Assembly: GCF_026343335.1 (NCBI RefSeq)
Contig: NZ_JAPELX010000001.1
Location: forward strand, 4,898,001 to 4,962,000
DNA length: 64,000 bases
Reading direction: 5' to 3'
DNA from: Streptomyces sp. NBC_00078
GTDB lineage: Bacteria; Actinomycetota; Actinomycetes; Streptomycetales; Streptomycetaceae
In this document: positions 42,442-50,696 of the stretch, in pieces
How the letters are laid out: each line of letters begins with the position of its first letter
Numbering within the stretch: position 1 is the stretch's first letter
Made by a program: the position numbers and the translations under genes
The notes under the pieces: generated by a model
Seen by the model: only the letters and a program-made list of their open reading frames with translations
What the model was told of the DNA's origin: nothing
Database searches by the model: none

Positions 42442-44049
42442 TCAGCTCGTGAGGTCCCGGCGTCGTAGACCGGCCAGTCCCGCGGTCACCAGCGCCGCCG
42501 CCACCCCGAGCAGGATCAGTACCGGGCCCCACTCCATCTCCCCGCCGGGCAGCTTCGGCAGGTGGCCGAAGGGGGACACGTCGAGCACCGCCTGCGGGAC
42601 GTCCAGTGCGGGGCCGACCCAGCCGATCAGCAGCACCGCACCCGCGACTCCCCAAGCCGCCATCGCCAGCCGAGGCGCCACGCCGTACAGCAGCACCGCG
42701 ATCCCGCCGATCACCCACACCCCGGCGACCTGCACCAGGCACGCTCCCAGGATCGCCCCGGCCTCCCTGCCGTAGCCGACGGTGAAGCCGAGGCCCGTGA
42801 CGAGCATGAGCAGGACGGAGCCGCCGAAGGCGATCACCAGGTGGCCGGCGGCCCAGCGCAGGCGGCCCACCGCGTTCGCCAGGACCGGCTCGGCGCGGCC
42901 CGACGTCTCCTCGCCGTTCAGACGCAGTACCGAGCCGACGACGTACAACGCGGCGACCAGGCCCATCATCCCGACCATGGACGCCAGGAACGCGTCCGTG
43001 ATCCCGCTCTGGCCGCCCATCCGCTCGAAGATCTCGCGGGCCTTCTTGTTGTCACCGACCAGGCCGGCCACGCCGTCCGCCAGGCCGCCGTAGACGACGC
43101 CGACGGCGAAGAAGGCGATGCTCCAGCCGTACACGCTGCCCCGCTGCAGCCGCCACGCCAGCGCGCCCGCCGTGCCCAGCCTGCCGACCGCCGGTCCGGG
43201 GCGGGTCGCCAGGAAGCTCATGCCGATGTCCCGGCGCCCGGCCAGCTCGTATGCCATCGCGCCCTGCACCAGGCTTGCCGCCGCGAACAGCAGCAGCACC
43301 CACCAGCGTTCGCCGGCGTACGGGCGCAGGTTCTCCAGCCAGCCGAGAGGGGACAGCCAGGTCCACACCGACGAGCCGTCGGTCGTCGCCGCGTCGCCCG
43401 CCGCCCGGAGGACGAAGGCCGCGCCCAGCACCCCCGCGGTCAGCCCCCGTGCCAGCCGCGCGCTCTCCGTCAGCTGGGCGACGATCGCCGCCGCCGTGGC
43501 GAAGACCATGCCCACCGCCGCGAGCCCGAGGCCGAGAGCGAGCGCCCCGGTGGCTCCCTGGCCGGCCAGGCCACCCGCAACCAGCAGCGCCAGTACGGCG
43601 TTTGCGACCGCCGCCGCCAGCAGGGCCGCCGTCAGCGAGGCCCGGCGGCCCACCATCCCGGACGCCACCAGCTCCTGGCGGCCGCTCTCCTCCTCGTCCC
43701 GGGTGTGCCGTACGACGACCATCAGGCTCATCGCGGCGGCGAGCGCACCCGCGTACACGCCGACGCGCCAGGCGGTCAGTGCGCCGATCGAGGTGTCGAA
43801 GACGGGGCCGATCAGCGCGCGGAACGAGGCGTTGGCCGCCACCTGGTGGATCAGGTCGGCGCGTTCGGCCGGGGAGCCGTAGAGGCTCTTGAGCGTGTTC
43901 GGCATGGAGAGGACCATGAGCGCGTTCACGCCGACCCAGAGTGGGATCATCACGCGGTCGCGGCGCAGGGCGAAGCGCAACAGGGTTGCGGTGCCTGCCA
44001 GTTGGCGGCTGCCCGAGCGCGGTGCCGCGACTGCCGTCAGTGTGGTCAT
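42442..44049 (-). CDS. ABC exporter permease, large 12-span type
   Basis: A 535-residue membrane protein with about twelve helices in two halves, of the actinomycete antibiotic/drug ABC exporter permease type. It has RFALRRDRVMIPLWVGVNAL near the start and VVRHTRDEEESGRQELVASG in the first cytoplasmic loop. It overlaps the ATPase gene by 4 bases. With that ATPase it should export a toxic compound. Expression is probably set by the divergent GbsR/MarR regulator. Confidence 0.88.
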   Translation of the reverse strand: MTTLTAVAAPRSGSRQLAGTATLLRFALRRDRVMIPLWVGVNALMVLSMPNTLKSLYGSPAERADLIHQVAANASFRALIGPVFDTSIGALTAWRVGVYAGALAAAMSLMVVVRHTRDEEESGRQELVASGMVGRRASLTAALLAAAVANAVLALLVAGGLAGQGATGALALGLGLAAVGMVFATAAAIVAQLTESARLARGLTAGVLGAAFVLRAAGDAATTDGSSVWTWLSPLGWLENLRPYAGERWWVLLLFAAASLVQGAMAYELAGRRDIGMSFLATRPGPAVGRLGTAGALAWRLQRGSVYGWSIAFFAVGVVYGGLADGVAGLVGDNKKAREIFERMGGQSGITDAFLASMVGMMGLVAALYVVGSVLRLNGEETSGRAEPVLANAVGRLRWAAGHLVIAFGGSVLLMLVTGLGFTVGYGREAGAILGACLVQVAGVWVIGGIAVLLYGVAPRLAMAAWGVAGAVLLIGWVGPALDVPQAVLDVSPFGHLPKLPGGEMEWGPVLILLGVAAALVTAGLAGLRRRDLTS

Positions 44050-44951
44050 CGGGCCGCCGCCTCTTCCCGGTCTTCCTGGTAGTGGCGGAGGAACAGCTCT
44101 TCCAGAGTCGGCGGCGTCGACGTCAGTGACCGTACGCCGGACTCGCTGAGCGAGCGCAGCACGGCGTCCAGCTTGTCGGTGTCGACCTGGAGGCGGACAC
44201 GACGGCCCTGTACGTCGAGGTCGTGGACGCCGGGCAGGTGAGCCAACCCGTTGGGTGCGCCCGCGAGTTCGGCCGTCACGCTCGTCCGGGTCAGATGGCG
44301 CAGCTCGGCCAGCGAACCGCTCTCCACCGTGCGGCCCCTGCGGATGATGCTCACCCGGTCGCAGAGCTCCTCGACCTCGCTGAGGATGTGCGAGGAGAGG
44401 AGGATCGTGCGGCCCCTGTCCCGCTCCTCCTCCACGCAGCGCTGGAAGACCGCCTCCATCAGCGGGTCCAGGCCCGAGGTCGGCTCGTCCAGGATCAGCA
44501 GGTCGACGTCGGAGGCGAAGGCGGCGACGAGGGCGACCTTCTGCCGGTTGCCCTTGGAGTAGGCGCGGCCCTTCTTGGTGGGGTCCAGCTCGAAGCGTTC
44601 GACCAGGTCGGCGCGGCGGGCCGGATCCAGGCCCCCGCGCAGGCGGCCGTAGAGGTCGATGACCTCACCGCCCGACAGGTTCCTCCAGAGCGTCACGTCG
44701 CCGGGGACGTACGCGATCCGGCGGTGTACCTCCACCGCGTCCTGCCAGGGGTCGCGGCCGAGCACCTGCGCGGCGCCCGCGTCGGCGCGCAGCAGGCCGA
44801 GCAGGACGCGGATGGTGGTGGACTTGCCTGCGCCGTTCGGGCCGAGGAAGCCGTGGACCTCGCCGGTGCGGACGTCCAGGTCCAGCCCGTCTAGGGCGTG
44901 AGTGCTGCCGAACGACTTGTGGAGCCCGGAGACGGTGATTGCCTTCGTCAT
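44046..44951 (-). CDS. ABC transporter ATP-binding protein
   Basis: A 301-residue ATPase. Walker A is GPNGAGKSTTIRVLLG, the signature region is YSKGNRQKVALVAAFASDVD (SKGNRQ in place of the canonical LSGGQ, as is usual in this drug-exporter type), and Walker B is LLILDEPTSGLDPL, with the switch His in ILLSSHILSEVEEL. The C-terminal ~80 residues form the accessory domain typical of drug-resistance ATPases (DrrA type). It is coupled to the permease and divergent from the regulator at 45025. Confidence 0.95.
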   Translation of the reverse strand: MTKAITVSGLHKSFGSTHALDGLDLDVRTGEVHGFLGPNGAGKSTTIRVLLGLLRADAGAAQVLGRDPWQDAVEVHRRIAYVPGDVTLWRNLSGGEVIDLYGRLRGGLDPARRADLVERFELDPTKKGRAYSKGNRQKVALVAAFASDVDLLILDEPTSGLDPLMEAVFQRCVEEERDRGRTILLSSHILSEVEELCDRVSIIRRGRTVESGSLAELRHLTRTSVTAELAGAPNGLAHLPGVHDLDVQGRRVRLQVDTDKLDAVLRSLSESGVRSLTSTPPTLEELFLRHYQEDREEAAAR

Positions 44952-44962
44952 GGTTCTGAACG

Positions 44963-45001
44963 TACGCTTCTTTCAGAAATTTGTGAAGTTAAGGAAGCGT
45001 A
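44963..45001. promoter_or_regulatory. Nested palindromes between ABC operon and regulator
   Basis: An outer inverted repeat TACGCTTC (44963-44970)/GAAGCGTA (44994-45001) encloses an inner one, TTCA-g-AAATTT-g-TGAA (44972-44987). The AT-rich core is unlike the surrounding DNA. It covers the promoter zone of both divergent units, including TTAAGG/TAGGAT for the regulator, and is the likely operator of the GbsR/MarR protein. Confidence 0.65.
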
Positions 45002-45024
45002 TGAAGCCCGGATAGGATGAAGGC

Positions 45025-45519
45025 ATGACGGAACGAGCTGGTGGTGGGCGGGACCCGGAGGCCGTGTCGAAGTTCGTGGAGTCCTTCGCGGCGCAGCTCG
45101 TCGAGGCCGGGATGCAGCGCATGCCCGCCCGGGTCTTCGCCGCCCTGCTCTCCTCCGACGCCGGCTCGATGACCGCCGCCGAGCTGGGCGAACAACTGCA
45201 GATCAGCCCCGCGGCCGTCTCCGGGGCGGTGCGCTACCTGTCCCAGACGCACATGGTCTCGCGCGAGCGGGAGCCCGGCTCGCGCCGGGAGCGCTACCGG
45301 GTGCACGGCGACCAGTGGTACGAGGCCCTGACCAACCGCGAGGCCGTCATCAAGCGGTGGGAGGTCGCCCTGCGCGACGGTGTGACCAGCCTCGGCGCCG
45401 GCACGCCCGCCGGACGCCGCATGGCCGAGACGCTCGCCTTCTTCGAGTTCGTCGAGGGCGAGGTCGCGGCCATGATGGAGCGGTGGCGGGTGCACCGGGA
45501 GAAGACGTTCGGCGCGTGA
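45025..45519 (+). CDS. GbsR/MarR-family transcriptional regulator
   Basis: A 164-residue winged-helix regulator (QLVEAGMQRMPARVFAALLS; MTAAELGEQLQISPAAVSGA; VRYLSQTHMVSREREPGSRR), with a C-terminal helical dimerisation region. The start ATG lies 6 bases after a -10-like TAGGAT (45013-45018), so a leaderless mRNA is likely. Its divergent place beside the ABC exporter operon and the shared palindromes imply that it represses the exporter until a ligand binds. Confidence 0.88.
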   Translation: MTERAGGGRDPEAVSKFVESFAAQLVEAGMQRMPARVFAALLSSDAGSMTAAELGEQLQISPAAVSGAVRYLSQTHMVSREREPGSRRERYRVHGDQWYEALTNREAVIKRWEVALRDGVTSLGAGTPAGRRMAETLAFFEFVEGEVAAMMERWRVHREKTFGA

Positions 45520-45531
45520 GCAGTTGTCGCG

Positions 45532-47787
45532 TCAGGGCCTGGTGATGCGGTCGCGGAGTCGGGCGTGGCGGAACTGGTAGACGGCGCCTGCCTGGCGCAG
45601 GACGCCCCTGCGGTGGGCATCCTCCAGGAAGGCGCCCGGGTTTCGGGGCAGTCGGCCGGTCAGCGGCAGCCAGATGCGGGCGAGGGTCACCCAGTGGCCC
45701 AAGGCGGTGAGGCCGAGGCCGAATGCGAGGCCAAGCCCGAGGCCGCCCATGGTGGTGAAGATCAGCCAGTCCACGAACTGGCCGTTGAGTCCGTAGAAGA
45801 GCCCTCCCACGAGCCCGAACACCAGCGTGCTCACGAGCGATCGATGGAGCATCGTTCTGCGGTCGGTCTTCAGGAGGTCGGAGGGGCTGACCGCGGAACT
45901 GACCGGGATCGGGACGGCGAGTTCGACCGCCAGGCCGTACACGAGCCCGACCACGAGGCCGTATCCGAGTCCGCTCCTGAGTCCGAATTCGAGTGAGTCC
46001 ATCAGCAGGGACGTGAATCCGCCCGGGGTTCCCAGCGCGAGCCCGAACGCGAGCGTGTCCACGAACCAGAACGCGAACCCGACCCCGAACCCGGCCGCGA
46101 GCCCGATCGCCAGCCGGGGCGCGATCCGCTCACGGAACTCCCTCATGCCGTCCGCGAACCGCAGGGGCTCGTCCGACGGCTCACTCGCTCCGCCCGCGTA
46201 GGCGAATCCCAGGAGCAACCCGCTGACGAGACCGCCGATGACGCCGTTCAGCAGCCCGTACAGGAGCAGCGCCATGGGGGTCGACCCCGACAAAAGCCCG
46301 ACCACGAGCGCGTTCACGAGCCAGGACACGAACCCGAATCCGAACCCGCCCGTGAACCCGGCCGACAGGCGCGGGAGATACGTCTTGCGAGACCGAGTCC
46401 TCCTGCCGAGGATCCGCATGCGCACGCGCGACGGTTCGCGTGCCGCACCCCCGTCCAGGAGTCCGTACGCCAGCCCGAAGGCCAGGCCCGACACCAGCCC
46501 GAAGACGGCCCCGTTCGCGAGTCCGATCAGGAGCCCGTCCAGGGGACCGTACGGCCACACGAACCAGGCCAGGGACCAGGCCACGAGCGCGTCCATGCCC
46601 CCGAAGACCAGTCCGGTCACCAGCCCGACGACGGCCATGCGCACCGGGCGGCGCAGGGTGCTGCCCAGCTGCCACCACTTGAGGTCGGTCGTGTCGAGCA
46701 GTTCGAGGTGGTGGGCGAGGTGGGCGAGCCAGTCCTGGACACGTTCGCGCTGGGCGAGGGGCCTGTCGCGGTAAACGGTCGGCACGAAGCTGTCGAGGAG
46801 ATGGTTCTCCAGGGCTTCGGTGGTCGGGAACAGGTCGGTGAGCAGGTCGCGTGGGTCGTGGTCGGGGACGTCGCTGTAGACGGTGCGGGCGAGGGCGACC
46901 ATCAGGGGAGTCCTCAGGGCCGTGGCCGCCGGGCCTTCGGGGTCGGCACGCAGGCGTTGCAGGACCTCGTTCCACTCGGTTGTCCTGGCGCCCGCGCCCG
47001 TGTACGGCAGGTATGTCTCCAGGTCGTCCAGGGAGAGTGTCTCCAGTTCGATCGTCGCGGCGGACAGAACGCCACCGGATTCGGGATACCCGTCGTCGCG
47101 ACTGGTCAGCAGCAGCGGCATCCTGGAGCTGGCGGTATCGCTGAGATTGACCAGGGCGGACGGCCGCAGACCTTCGGCGATCTCGTCGAAGCCGTCCAGG
47201 ACGGGCAGGATGCGGCCGTGGCCGACCAGTGCCGCGGCCAGCGTCGAGTTGCCGGGGCCGTCCGCCGCCAGACCGGGGTGGTCGCGCTTCAGCTGTGCGG
47301 CCAGCCAGTCCCGCAGGGGCGTTTCAGGGTCCCAGGAGCCGAGGCTGAAGATCACGGGTACGACGGCGACACGGGTATCGGGGGACCCCAGCATCTCCAG
47401 CACGAACCGTATGGCCAGGGCCGACTTGCCCGATCCCGCCCGGCCCAGCACCACCAGCCGTCCGGTGGGCACCTGGTCGTAGAGATCCGCGATCCCCCGC
47501 AACTCCCCGGTCGGTGGCAGCGGTTCGTCGTCCCTTGAGCGACAGACCGTCCGCCAACGGACCGGCAGCGAGTCCGGCGCCCACAGCCGCTGCCGTTCCG
47601 ATTCCTTCCACCACTGCTCGCGCAGCGCCTGGGCGAGTTCGGCCGCGGCATCGTCCAGGGCGATCGTGGTGCTGGAGCGCGGGGGATGGGTGATGTTGAT
47701 GGTGGTGTCGCGGATGTCCCGGCCCATGAAGACCGGGCCGTGCGCGACGCCGGAGAACTCGCCGTGCACGTCGCCCGGCCCGGTCAC
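45532..47787 (-). CDS. NACHT NTPase with N-terminal amyloid-like motif and membrane C-terminus
   Basis: A 751-residue STAND/NLR-like protein. Residues 5-33 hold GDVHGEFSGVAHGPVFMGRD and IRDTTINI, matching the C-terminal motif of the small proteins at 49190 and 60737. The NACHT domain follows: Walker A GRAGSGKSALAIRF (~115-128), Walker B GRILPVLDGFDEI (~191-203) and LLLTSRDDGYPES. From ~350 the protein is a membrane domain of many Gly-rich helices (GLANGAVFGLVSGLAFGLAY). GTG 47787 overlaps the esterase stop in GTGA. Such motifs in bacterial NLR-like proteins template amyloid assembly of effectors. Here that role is inferred from motif identity and from gene neighbourhood. Confidence 0.88.
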   Translation of the reverse strand: MTGPGDVHGEFSGVAHGPVFMGRDIRDTTINITHPPRSSTTIALDDAAAELAQALREQWWKESERQRLWAPDSLPVRWRTVCRSRDDEPLPPTGELRGIADLYDQVPTGRLVVLGRAGSGKSALAIRFVLEMLGSPDTRVAVVPVIFSLGSWDPETPLRDWLAAQLKRDHPGLAADGPGNSTLAAALVGHGRILPVLDGFDEIAEGLRPSALVNLSDTASSRMPLLLTSRDDGYPESGGVLSAATIELETLSLDDLETYLPYTGAGARTTEWNEVLQRLRADPEGPAATALRTPLMVALARTVYSDVPDHDPRDLLTDLFPTTEALENHLLDSFVPTVYRDRPLAQRERVQDWLAHLAHHLELLDTTDLKWWQLGSTLRRPVRMAVVGLVTGLVFGGMDALVAWSLAWFVWPYGPLDGLLIGLANGAVFGLVSGLAFGLAYGLLDGGAAREPSRVRMRILGRRTRSRKTYLPRLSAGFTGGFGFGFVSWLVNALVVGLLSGSTPMALLLYGLLNGVIGGLVSGLLLGFAYAGGASEPSDEPLRFADGMREFRERIAPRLAIGLAAGFGVGFAFWFVDTLAFGLALGTPGGFTSLLMDSLEFGLRSGLGYGLVVGLVYGLAVELAVPIPVSSAVSPSDLLKTDRRTMLHRSLVSTLVFGLVGGLFYGLNGQFVDWLIFTTMGGLGLGLAFGLGLTALGHWVTLARIWLPLTGRLPRNPGAFLEDAHRRGVLRQAGAVYQFRHARLRDRITRP

Positions 47788-48920
47788 GGGTGCTGCAGCC
47801 GCTTCATGATCAGGCCCACGAAGTCGTTCATGTCGGCCTGCAGGCACGGGTCCTGGGCGTGTTCGCCGGTGCATCCCTTGGCCCAGGTGCTGCCGTTTCC
47901 GTAGTCCGCGAAGCGGTACGGGATCCCCGCCGCCCTCAGGTTGGCAGCGGTCGACAAGGCTGCCTGCCGGACCGCCTTCTCGCTCAGGGCCAGGATGTCC
48001 TGGTTCGGGTCGAGGGTCAGTGAGCCGCCGTCGCCCGCGTACATCGCGACGCCCATACCGCGCAGCTTCGCGACGTGCTGGGCGGGGCTCACCTTGTTCC
48101 ACACCCCGTCAAGGGGCCAGACCGGCGGCCCGAAGACCGCGTCGGGGGCGGCGATCGGGCTGCCGAAGCCCGGCAGCAGCTCGCTGCCGGTGACGGCGGC
48201 GCGCATCACCGGATCCCGCATGTCGAGGTCGCCGGAGAAACTGCCCACGTAGCTGAACAGTTCGGGCCGGTCCTCGGCGTAGTGGAAGGCGCCGAAGCCT
48301 CCCATCGAGTGGCCGGTGATCGCCCGGCCCAGCCGGGTGGGGACGGTCCTCAGGTTGGCGTCGATGAACGGGATCACCTGGTCGAGGTGGAAGGTCTCCC
48401 AGTTCTGGGAGCCCCGTGAGCCGGGCTTCACCCAGTTCGTGTACCAGCCGCGGCCGGCGCCGTTCGGCGTGACGGTGATCAGCGGGACGTCCTTCGTCGC
48501 GCCCTCGGCCATGGCCATGTACCGGGTGCTGTTCGGGGGTTCGCCGGCTCCGTGCAGGTCGTACAGCACGGGGTAGCGGGTGCGCGCGGCGCCGTCGTAT
48601 CCCCTCGGCAGGGTGACCATGACGACGTGCTCGCCGGAGACCTGGCCGGACATCGCGTCGTAGACCGGGACCTGGGTGGACTTCACGGTGAGGACGAAGG
48701 TGCGGTGGTTGTCGTCCGCCCATTTCGGCTGGCTGACGACGGTGAGGCCGTGGCCGCTCGCGAAGTGCGGTGCTGCTGTCGTGGCGGAAGCGGAAGCGGA
48801 GGCGGAGGCCGCTGTGGTGACGGACTGGGCGGGCGGTGCGAAGAACAGGCCCATGAGGGCGGCGAGGCCGAGGACTACGGGGGTGCGGCTGCGTAAGACG
48901 GCCTTGGACAGGGTCTGCAT
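47784..48920 (-). CDS. Secreted esterase, antigen-85/S-formylglutathione-hydrolase-like
   Basis: A 378-residue alpha/beta hydrolase with a signal peptide (TPVVLGLAALMGLFFAPPAQ). It has the putative-esterase fold: RYPVLYDLHGAGEPPNS, nucleophile Ser in AITGHSMGGFGAFHYAED, and YVGSFSGDLD. A Cys pair occurs near the end (KGCTGEHAQDPCLQ). It may act on cell-surface or extracellular esters. ATG 48920 follows GGGAGACG. It is the first gene of an operon with the NACHT NTPase (GTGA overlap), an unusual pairing. Confidence 0.85.
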   Translation of the reverse strand: MQTLSKAVLRSRTPVVLGLAALMGLFFAPPAQSVTTAASASASASATTAAPHFASGHGLTVVSQPKWADDNHRTFVLTVKSTQVPVYDAMSGQVSGEHVVMVTLPRGYDGAARTRYPVLYDLHGAGEPPNSTRYMAMAEGATKDVPLITVTPNGAGRGWYTNWVKPGSRGSQNWETFHLDQVIPFIDANLRTVPTRLGRAITGHSMGGFGAFHYAEDRPELFSYVGSFSGDLDMRDPVMRAAVTGSELLPGFGSPIAAPDAVFGPPVWPLDGVWNKVSPAQHVAKLRGMGVAMYAGDGGSLTLDPNQDILALSEKAVRQAALSTAANLRAAGIPYRFADYGNGSTWAKGCTGEHAQDPCLQADMNDFVGLIMKRLQHP

Positions 48921-49070
48921 ACGACGTCTCCCGTTGTGCGGGCAGGCCAGGCCGAAGCTCTCACCGGCGTGGTGTGCCGGGAGCACCGGCAGCGCGAGGT
49001 GGTGCGGTGCGGTGCTGCCGTGACGGGCCTGACGTGGACCTCAGATGGTGCGGCGGTCTGCCATGTTGAG

Positions 49071-49099
49071 TCAACTGCCTTGTGTGACAAGGAAGTTGA
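49071..49099. promoter_or_regulatory. Inverted repeat in the divergent NACHT/effector region
   Basis: TCAACT-g-CCTTG/TGTGA/CAAGG-a-AGTTGA, an 11-bp stem with one mismatch, immediately preceded by TTGAGTCAA (49066-49074). It lies between the esterase-NACHT operon (starts 48920) and the effector gene (starts 49190). It may be a shared operator or a hairpin in the effector leader. Confidence 0.5.
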
Positions 49100-49189
49100 G
49101 GTGTGGTGAGGAAATCGTCGACGGATGGACACCGGCGTTCTTCTGGCGGTCAATGGGAGAGGGGCAACATCCGAGCCCGGAGGTGTTTC

Positions 49190-49579
49190 GTGGAAACGAT
49201 CACGGTGGGACTGCTCATGGCCTTCGCGGGCAGTACGGCGAGTGCGGCGGGCCAGCAGGCGTGGCAGTCGCTGCGCGGTCTGGTGACGGGGCGCTCGGAG
49301 GAGGACGGGGGCGAAGCGACCGGCGGGCGGCGGGAGTTGGCGGCCCTGGACGAGCAGCCGGACAGCGTGGAGCGTGCCCGGGCGTTGGCGCATGCGCTGG
49401 CGGTGCGAGCCGAGCGGGATCGCGAGTTCGCGCGGCGGTTGCAGGTGTGGTGGCAGGAGGCCGGGGCGGCGCGCGGCGAGCAGACCGGCGCGGGCGACGT
49501 GCACATCGACTTCTCCGGTACCGCGCACGGCCCGGTCGTCATGGGCCGGGACTTCCACGGAACGATCAACCTCGGCTGA
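49190..49579 (+). CDS. Small helical effector-like protein with C-terminal amyloid motif
   Basis: A 129-residue protein. The N-terminus (METITVGLLMAFAGSTASAA, then GQQAWQSLRGLV) is an amphipathic Gly/Ala-rich helix. A charged helical middle (SVERARALAHALAVRAERDR, then EFARRLQVWWQEA) follows, and the end is GAGDVHIDFSGTAHGPVVMG and RDFHGTINLG, nearly the same as the NACHT N-terminus. GTG 49190 has GGAGGT upstream. The architecture matches small bacterial effectors that carry a HELL/HeLo-like (Bell) helical domain and an amyloid signalling motif, thought to attack membranes once nucleated. That function is inference. Confidence 0.85.
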   Translation: METITVGLLMAFAGSTASAAGQQAWQSLRGLVTGRSEEDGGEATGGRRELAALDEQPDSVERARALAHALAVRAERDREFARRLQVWWQEAGAARGEQTGAGDVHIDFSGTAHGPVVMGRDFHGTINLG

Positions 49580-49603
49580 GCCGGTAGCGGGGCCACGCCA
49601 CCG

Positions 49604-50593
49604 CTACCGGCCCTTCGTACGGAGCCGCCGCCGGCCCCACCAGCCGGCCCCCAGCACCCCCGCGCCCACGGCCAGAGACACCGCGACCACCCGCAGCGGG
49701 CCCACGGCGCCGGTGCCGTCGGTCTCGGCGGCGGCCGGGGAGGCGGTGCCGCCGGGTGTGCCGGGGTGCGAGGCCGGCGTCGTACCGCCGGGTGAGCTCG
49801 CGGGGGCCCCGCCCTTTGCCGAAACGGAATCCGGTGCCGAACCCGACGCCGAACTCGATGCAGGCCCCGAACCCGAACCCGACCCCGAACCCGTTGCCGG
49901 CCGAGACTCCGACGTGCCCGAGTCGCCGGCCCCGGGCCTCGGTGCCTTTACCGTCCCCGGGGCACTCGGCTCAGCCGCCGCCGTGCGGATCGTGAACGCC
50001 GCCGCTTGCCCGTCCTGCCCGGAGTTCAGGTCGCACGGCGCGTCGATGTCGCCCATCGGCTTGCCGCCGTTCGCGTCCCGGGGCGTGAGGTGCAGGTCGA
50101 TGTGGCCGAAGACGAGCTTTGCCCCGCCCGCCTTGCCGAAGGTGAGCGAGGGCAGGGTCCCGCTCGCCCGGACGGTCAGATCGCCGGACTCCGGGACCGC
50201 GGTCCTGGGCACCTCGAAGGTCACGTTGACGGGTTTGTCGCCCCCGGGTGCTGCCGCGACGGCCCGGACGTCCGCCGTGCCTTCGACGGTGGTCGCCCCG
50301 ATCAACCGGAGCGATCCGCTGACGTTCCCGCCTACTGTCGCCGTCGCGTCGAGAGCTGAGCGGGGGGCGGCCCGGCCGACCACGTAGGCGGGAGGGGCGG
50401 GCCACGCGACCGACGCCGTCATCGGCTTGTCCCCAATGTAGGGGAAGCCGCAGGTGTAGTGCACAGAGTGCGGAGCCGGGGCCGCTGTGGCGGACCCGGC
50501 TCCGACGAGACCGGCACTTCCGAGAAGAGCAACTGCCGTGACGTACCGGGCGACGCGCCGCCGTGAGCCGGCGGAGGCTAAGTCAGCGACCAT
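49604..50593 (-). CDS. Secreted, membrane-anchored DUF6801-like protein
   Basis: A 329-residue protein with a signal peptide (YVTAVALLGSAGLVGAGSAT). An immunoglobulin-like domain follows, with an early Cys (HSVHYTCGFPYIGDKPMTAS) and a late one (DIDAPCDLNSGQDG). A Ser/Gly/Pro-rich wall-spanning stalk (TGSGSGSGSGPASSSASGSA) and a C-terminal membrane helix (VVAVSLAVGAGVLGAGWW) with a basic end complete it. It is probably displayed on the cell surface. ATG 50593 is chosen at the start of the signal region. Function unknown. Confidence 0.8.
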   Translation of the reverse strand: MVADLASAGSRRRVARYVTAVALLGSAGLVGAGSATAAPAPHSVHYTCGFPYIGDKPMTASVAWPAPPAYVVGRAAPRSALDATATVGGNVSGSLRLIGATTVEGTADVRAVAAAPGGDKPVNVTFEVPRTAVPESGDLTVRASGTLPSLTFGKAGGAKLVFGHIDLHLTPRDANGGKPMGDIDAPCDLNSGQDGQAAAFTIRTAAAEPSAPGTVKAPRPGAGDSGTSESRPATGSGSGSGSGPASSSASGSAPDSVSAKGGAPASSPGGTTPASHPGTPGGTASPAAAETDGTGAVGPLRVVAVSLAVGAGVLGAGWWGRRRLRTKGR

Positions 50594-50696
50594 GCTTCGC
50601 AGGCTACGAAGACCGCCCCGCGGGCACCAGAGGAGCGCCGGAGCCCTTACGGCTCCCACGTATCCTCTACGGCATTTTCGCCCAACTCGCCTACGC

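Noticed and set aside
42380..42742. Upstream part of the 196-codon minus frame before the small membrane protein
   Set aside because: It overlaps the ABC permease on the same strand in another frame and is Arg/Gly-rich.
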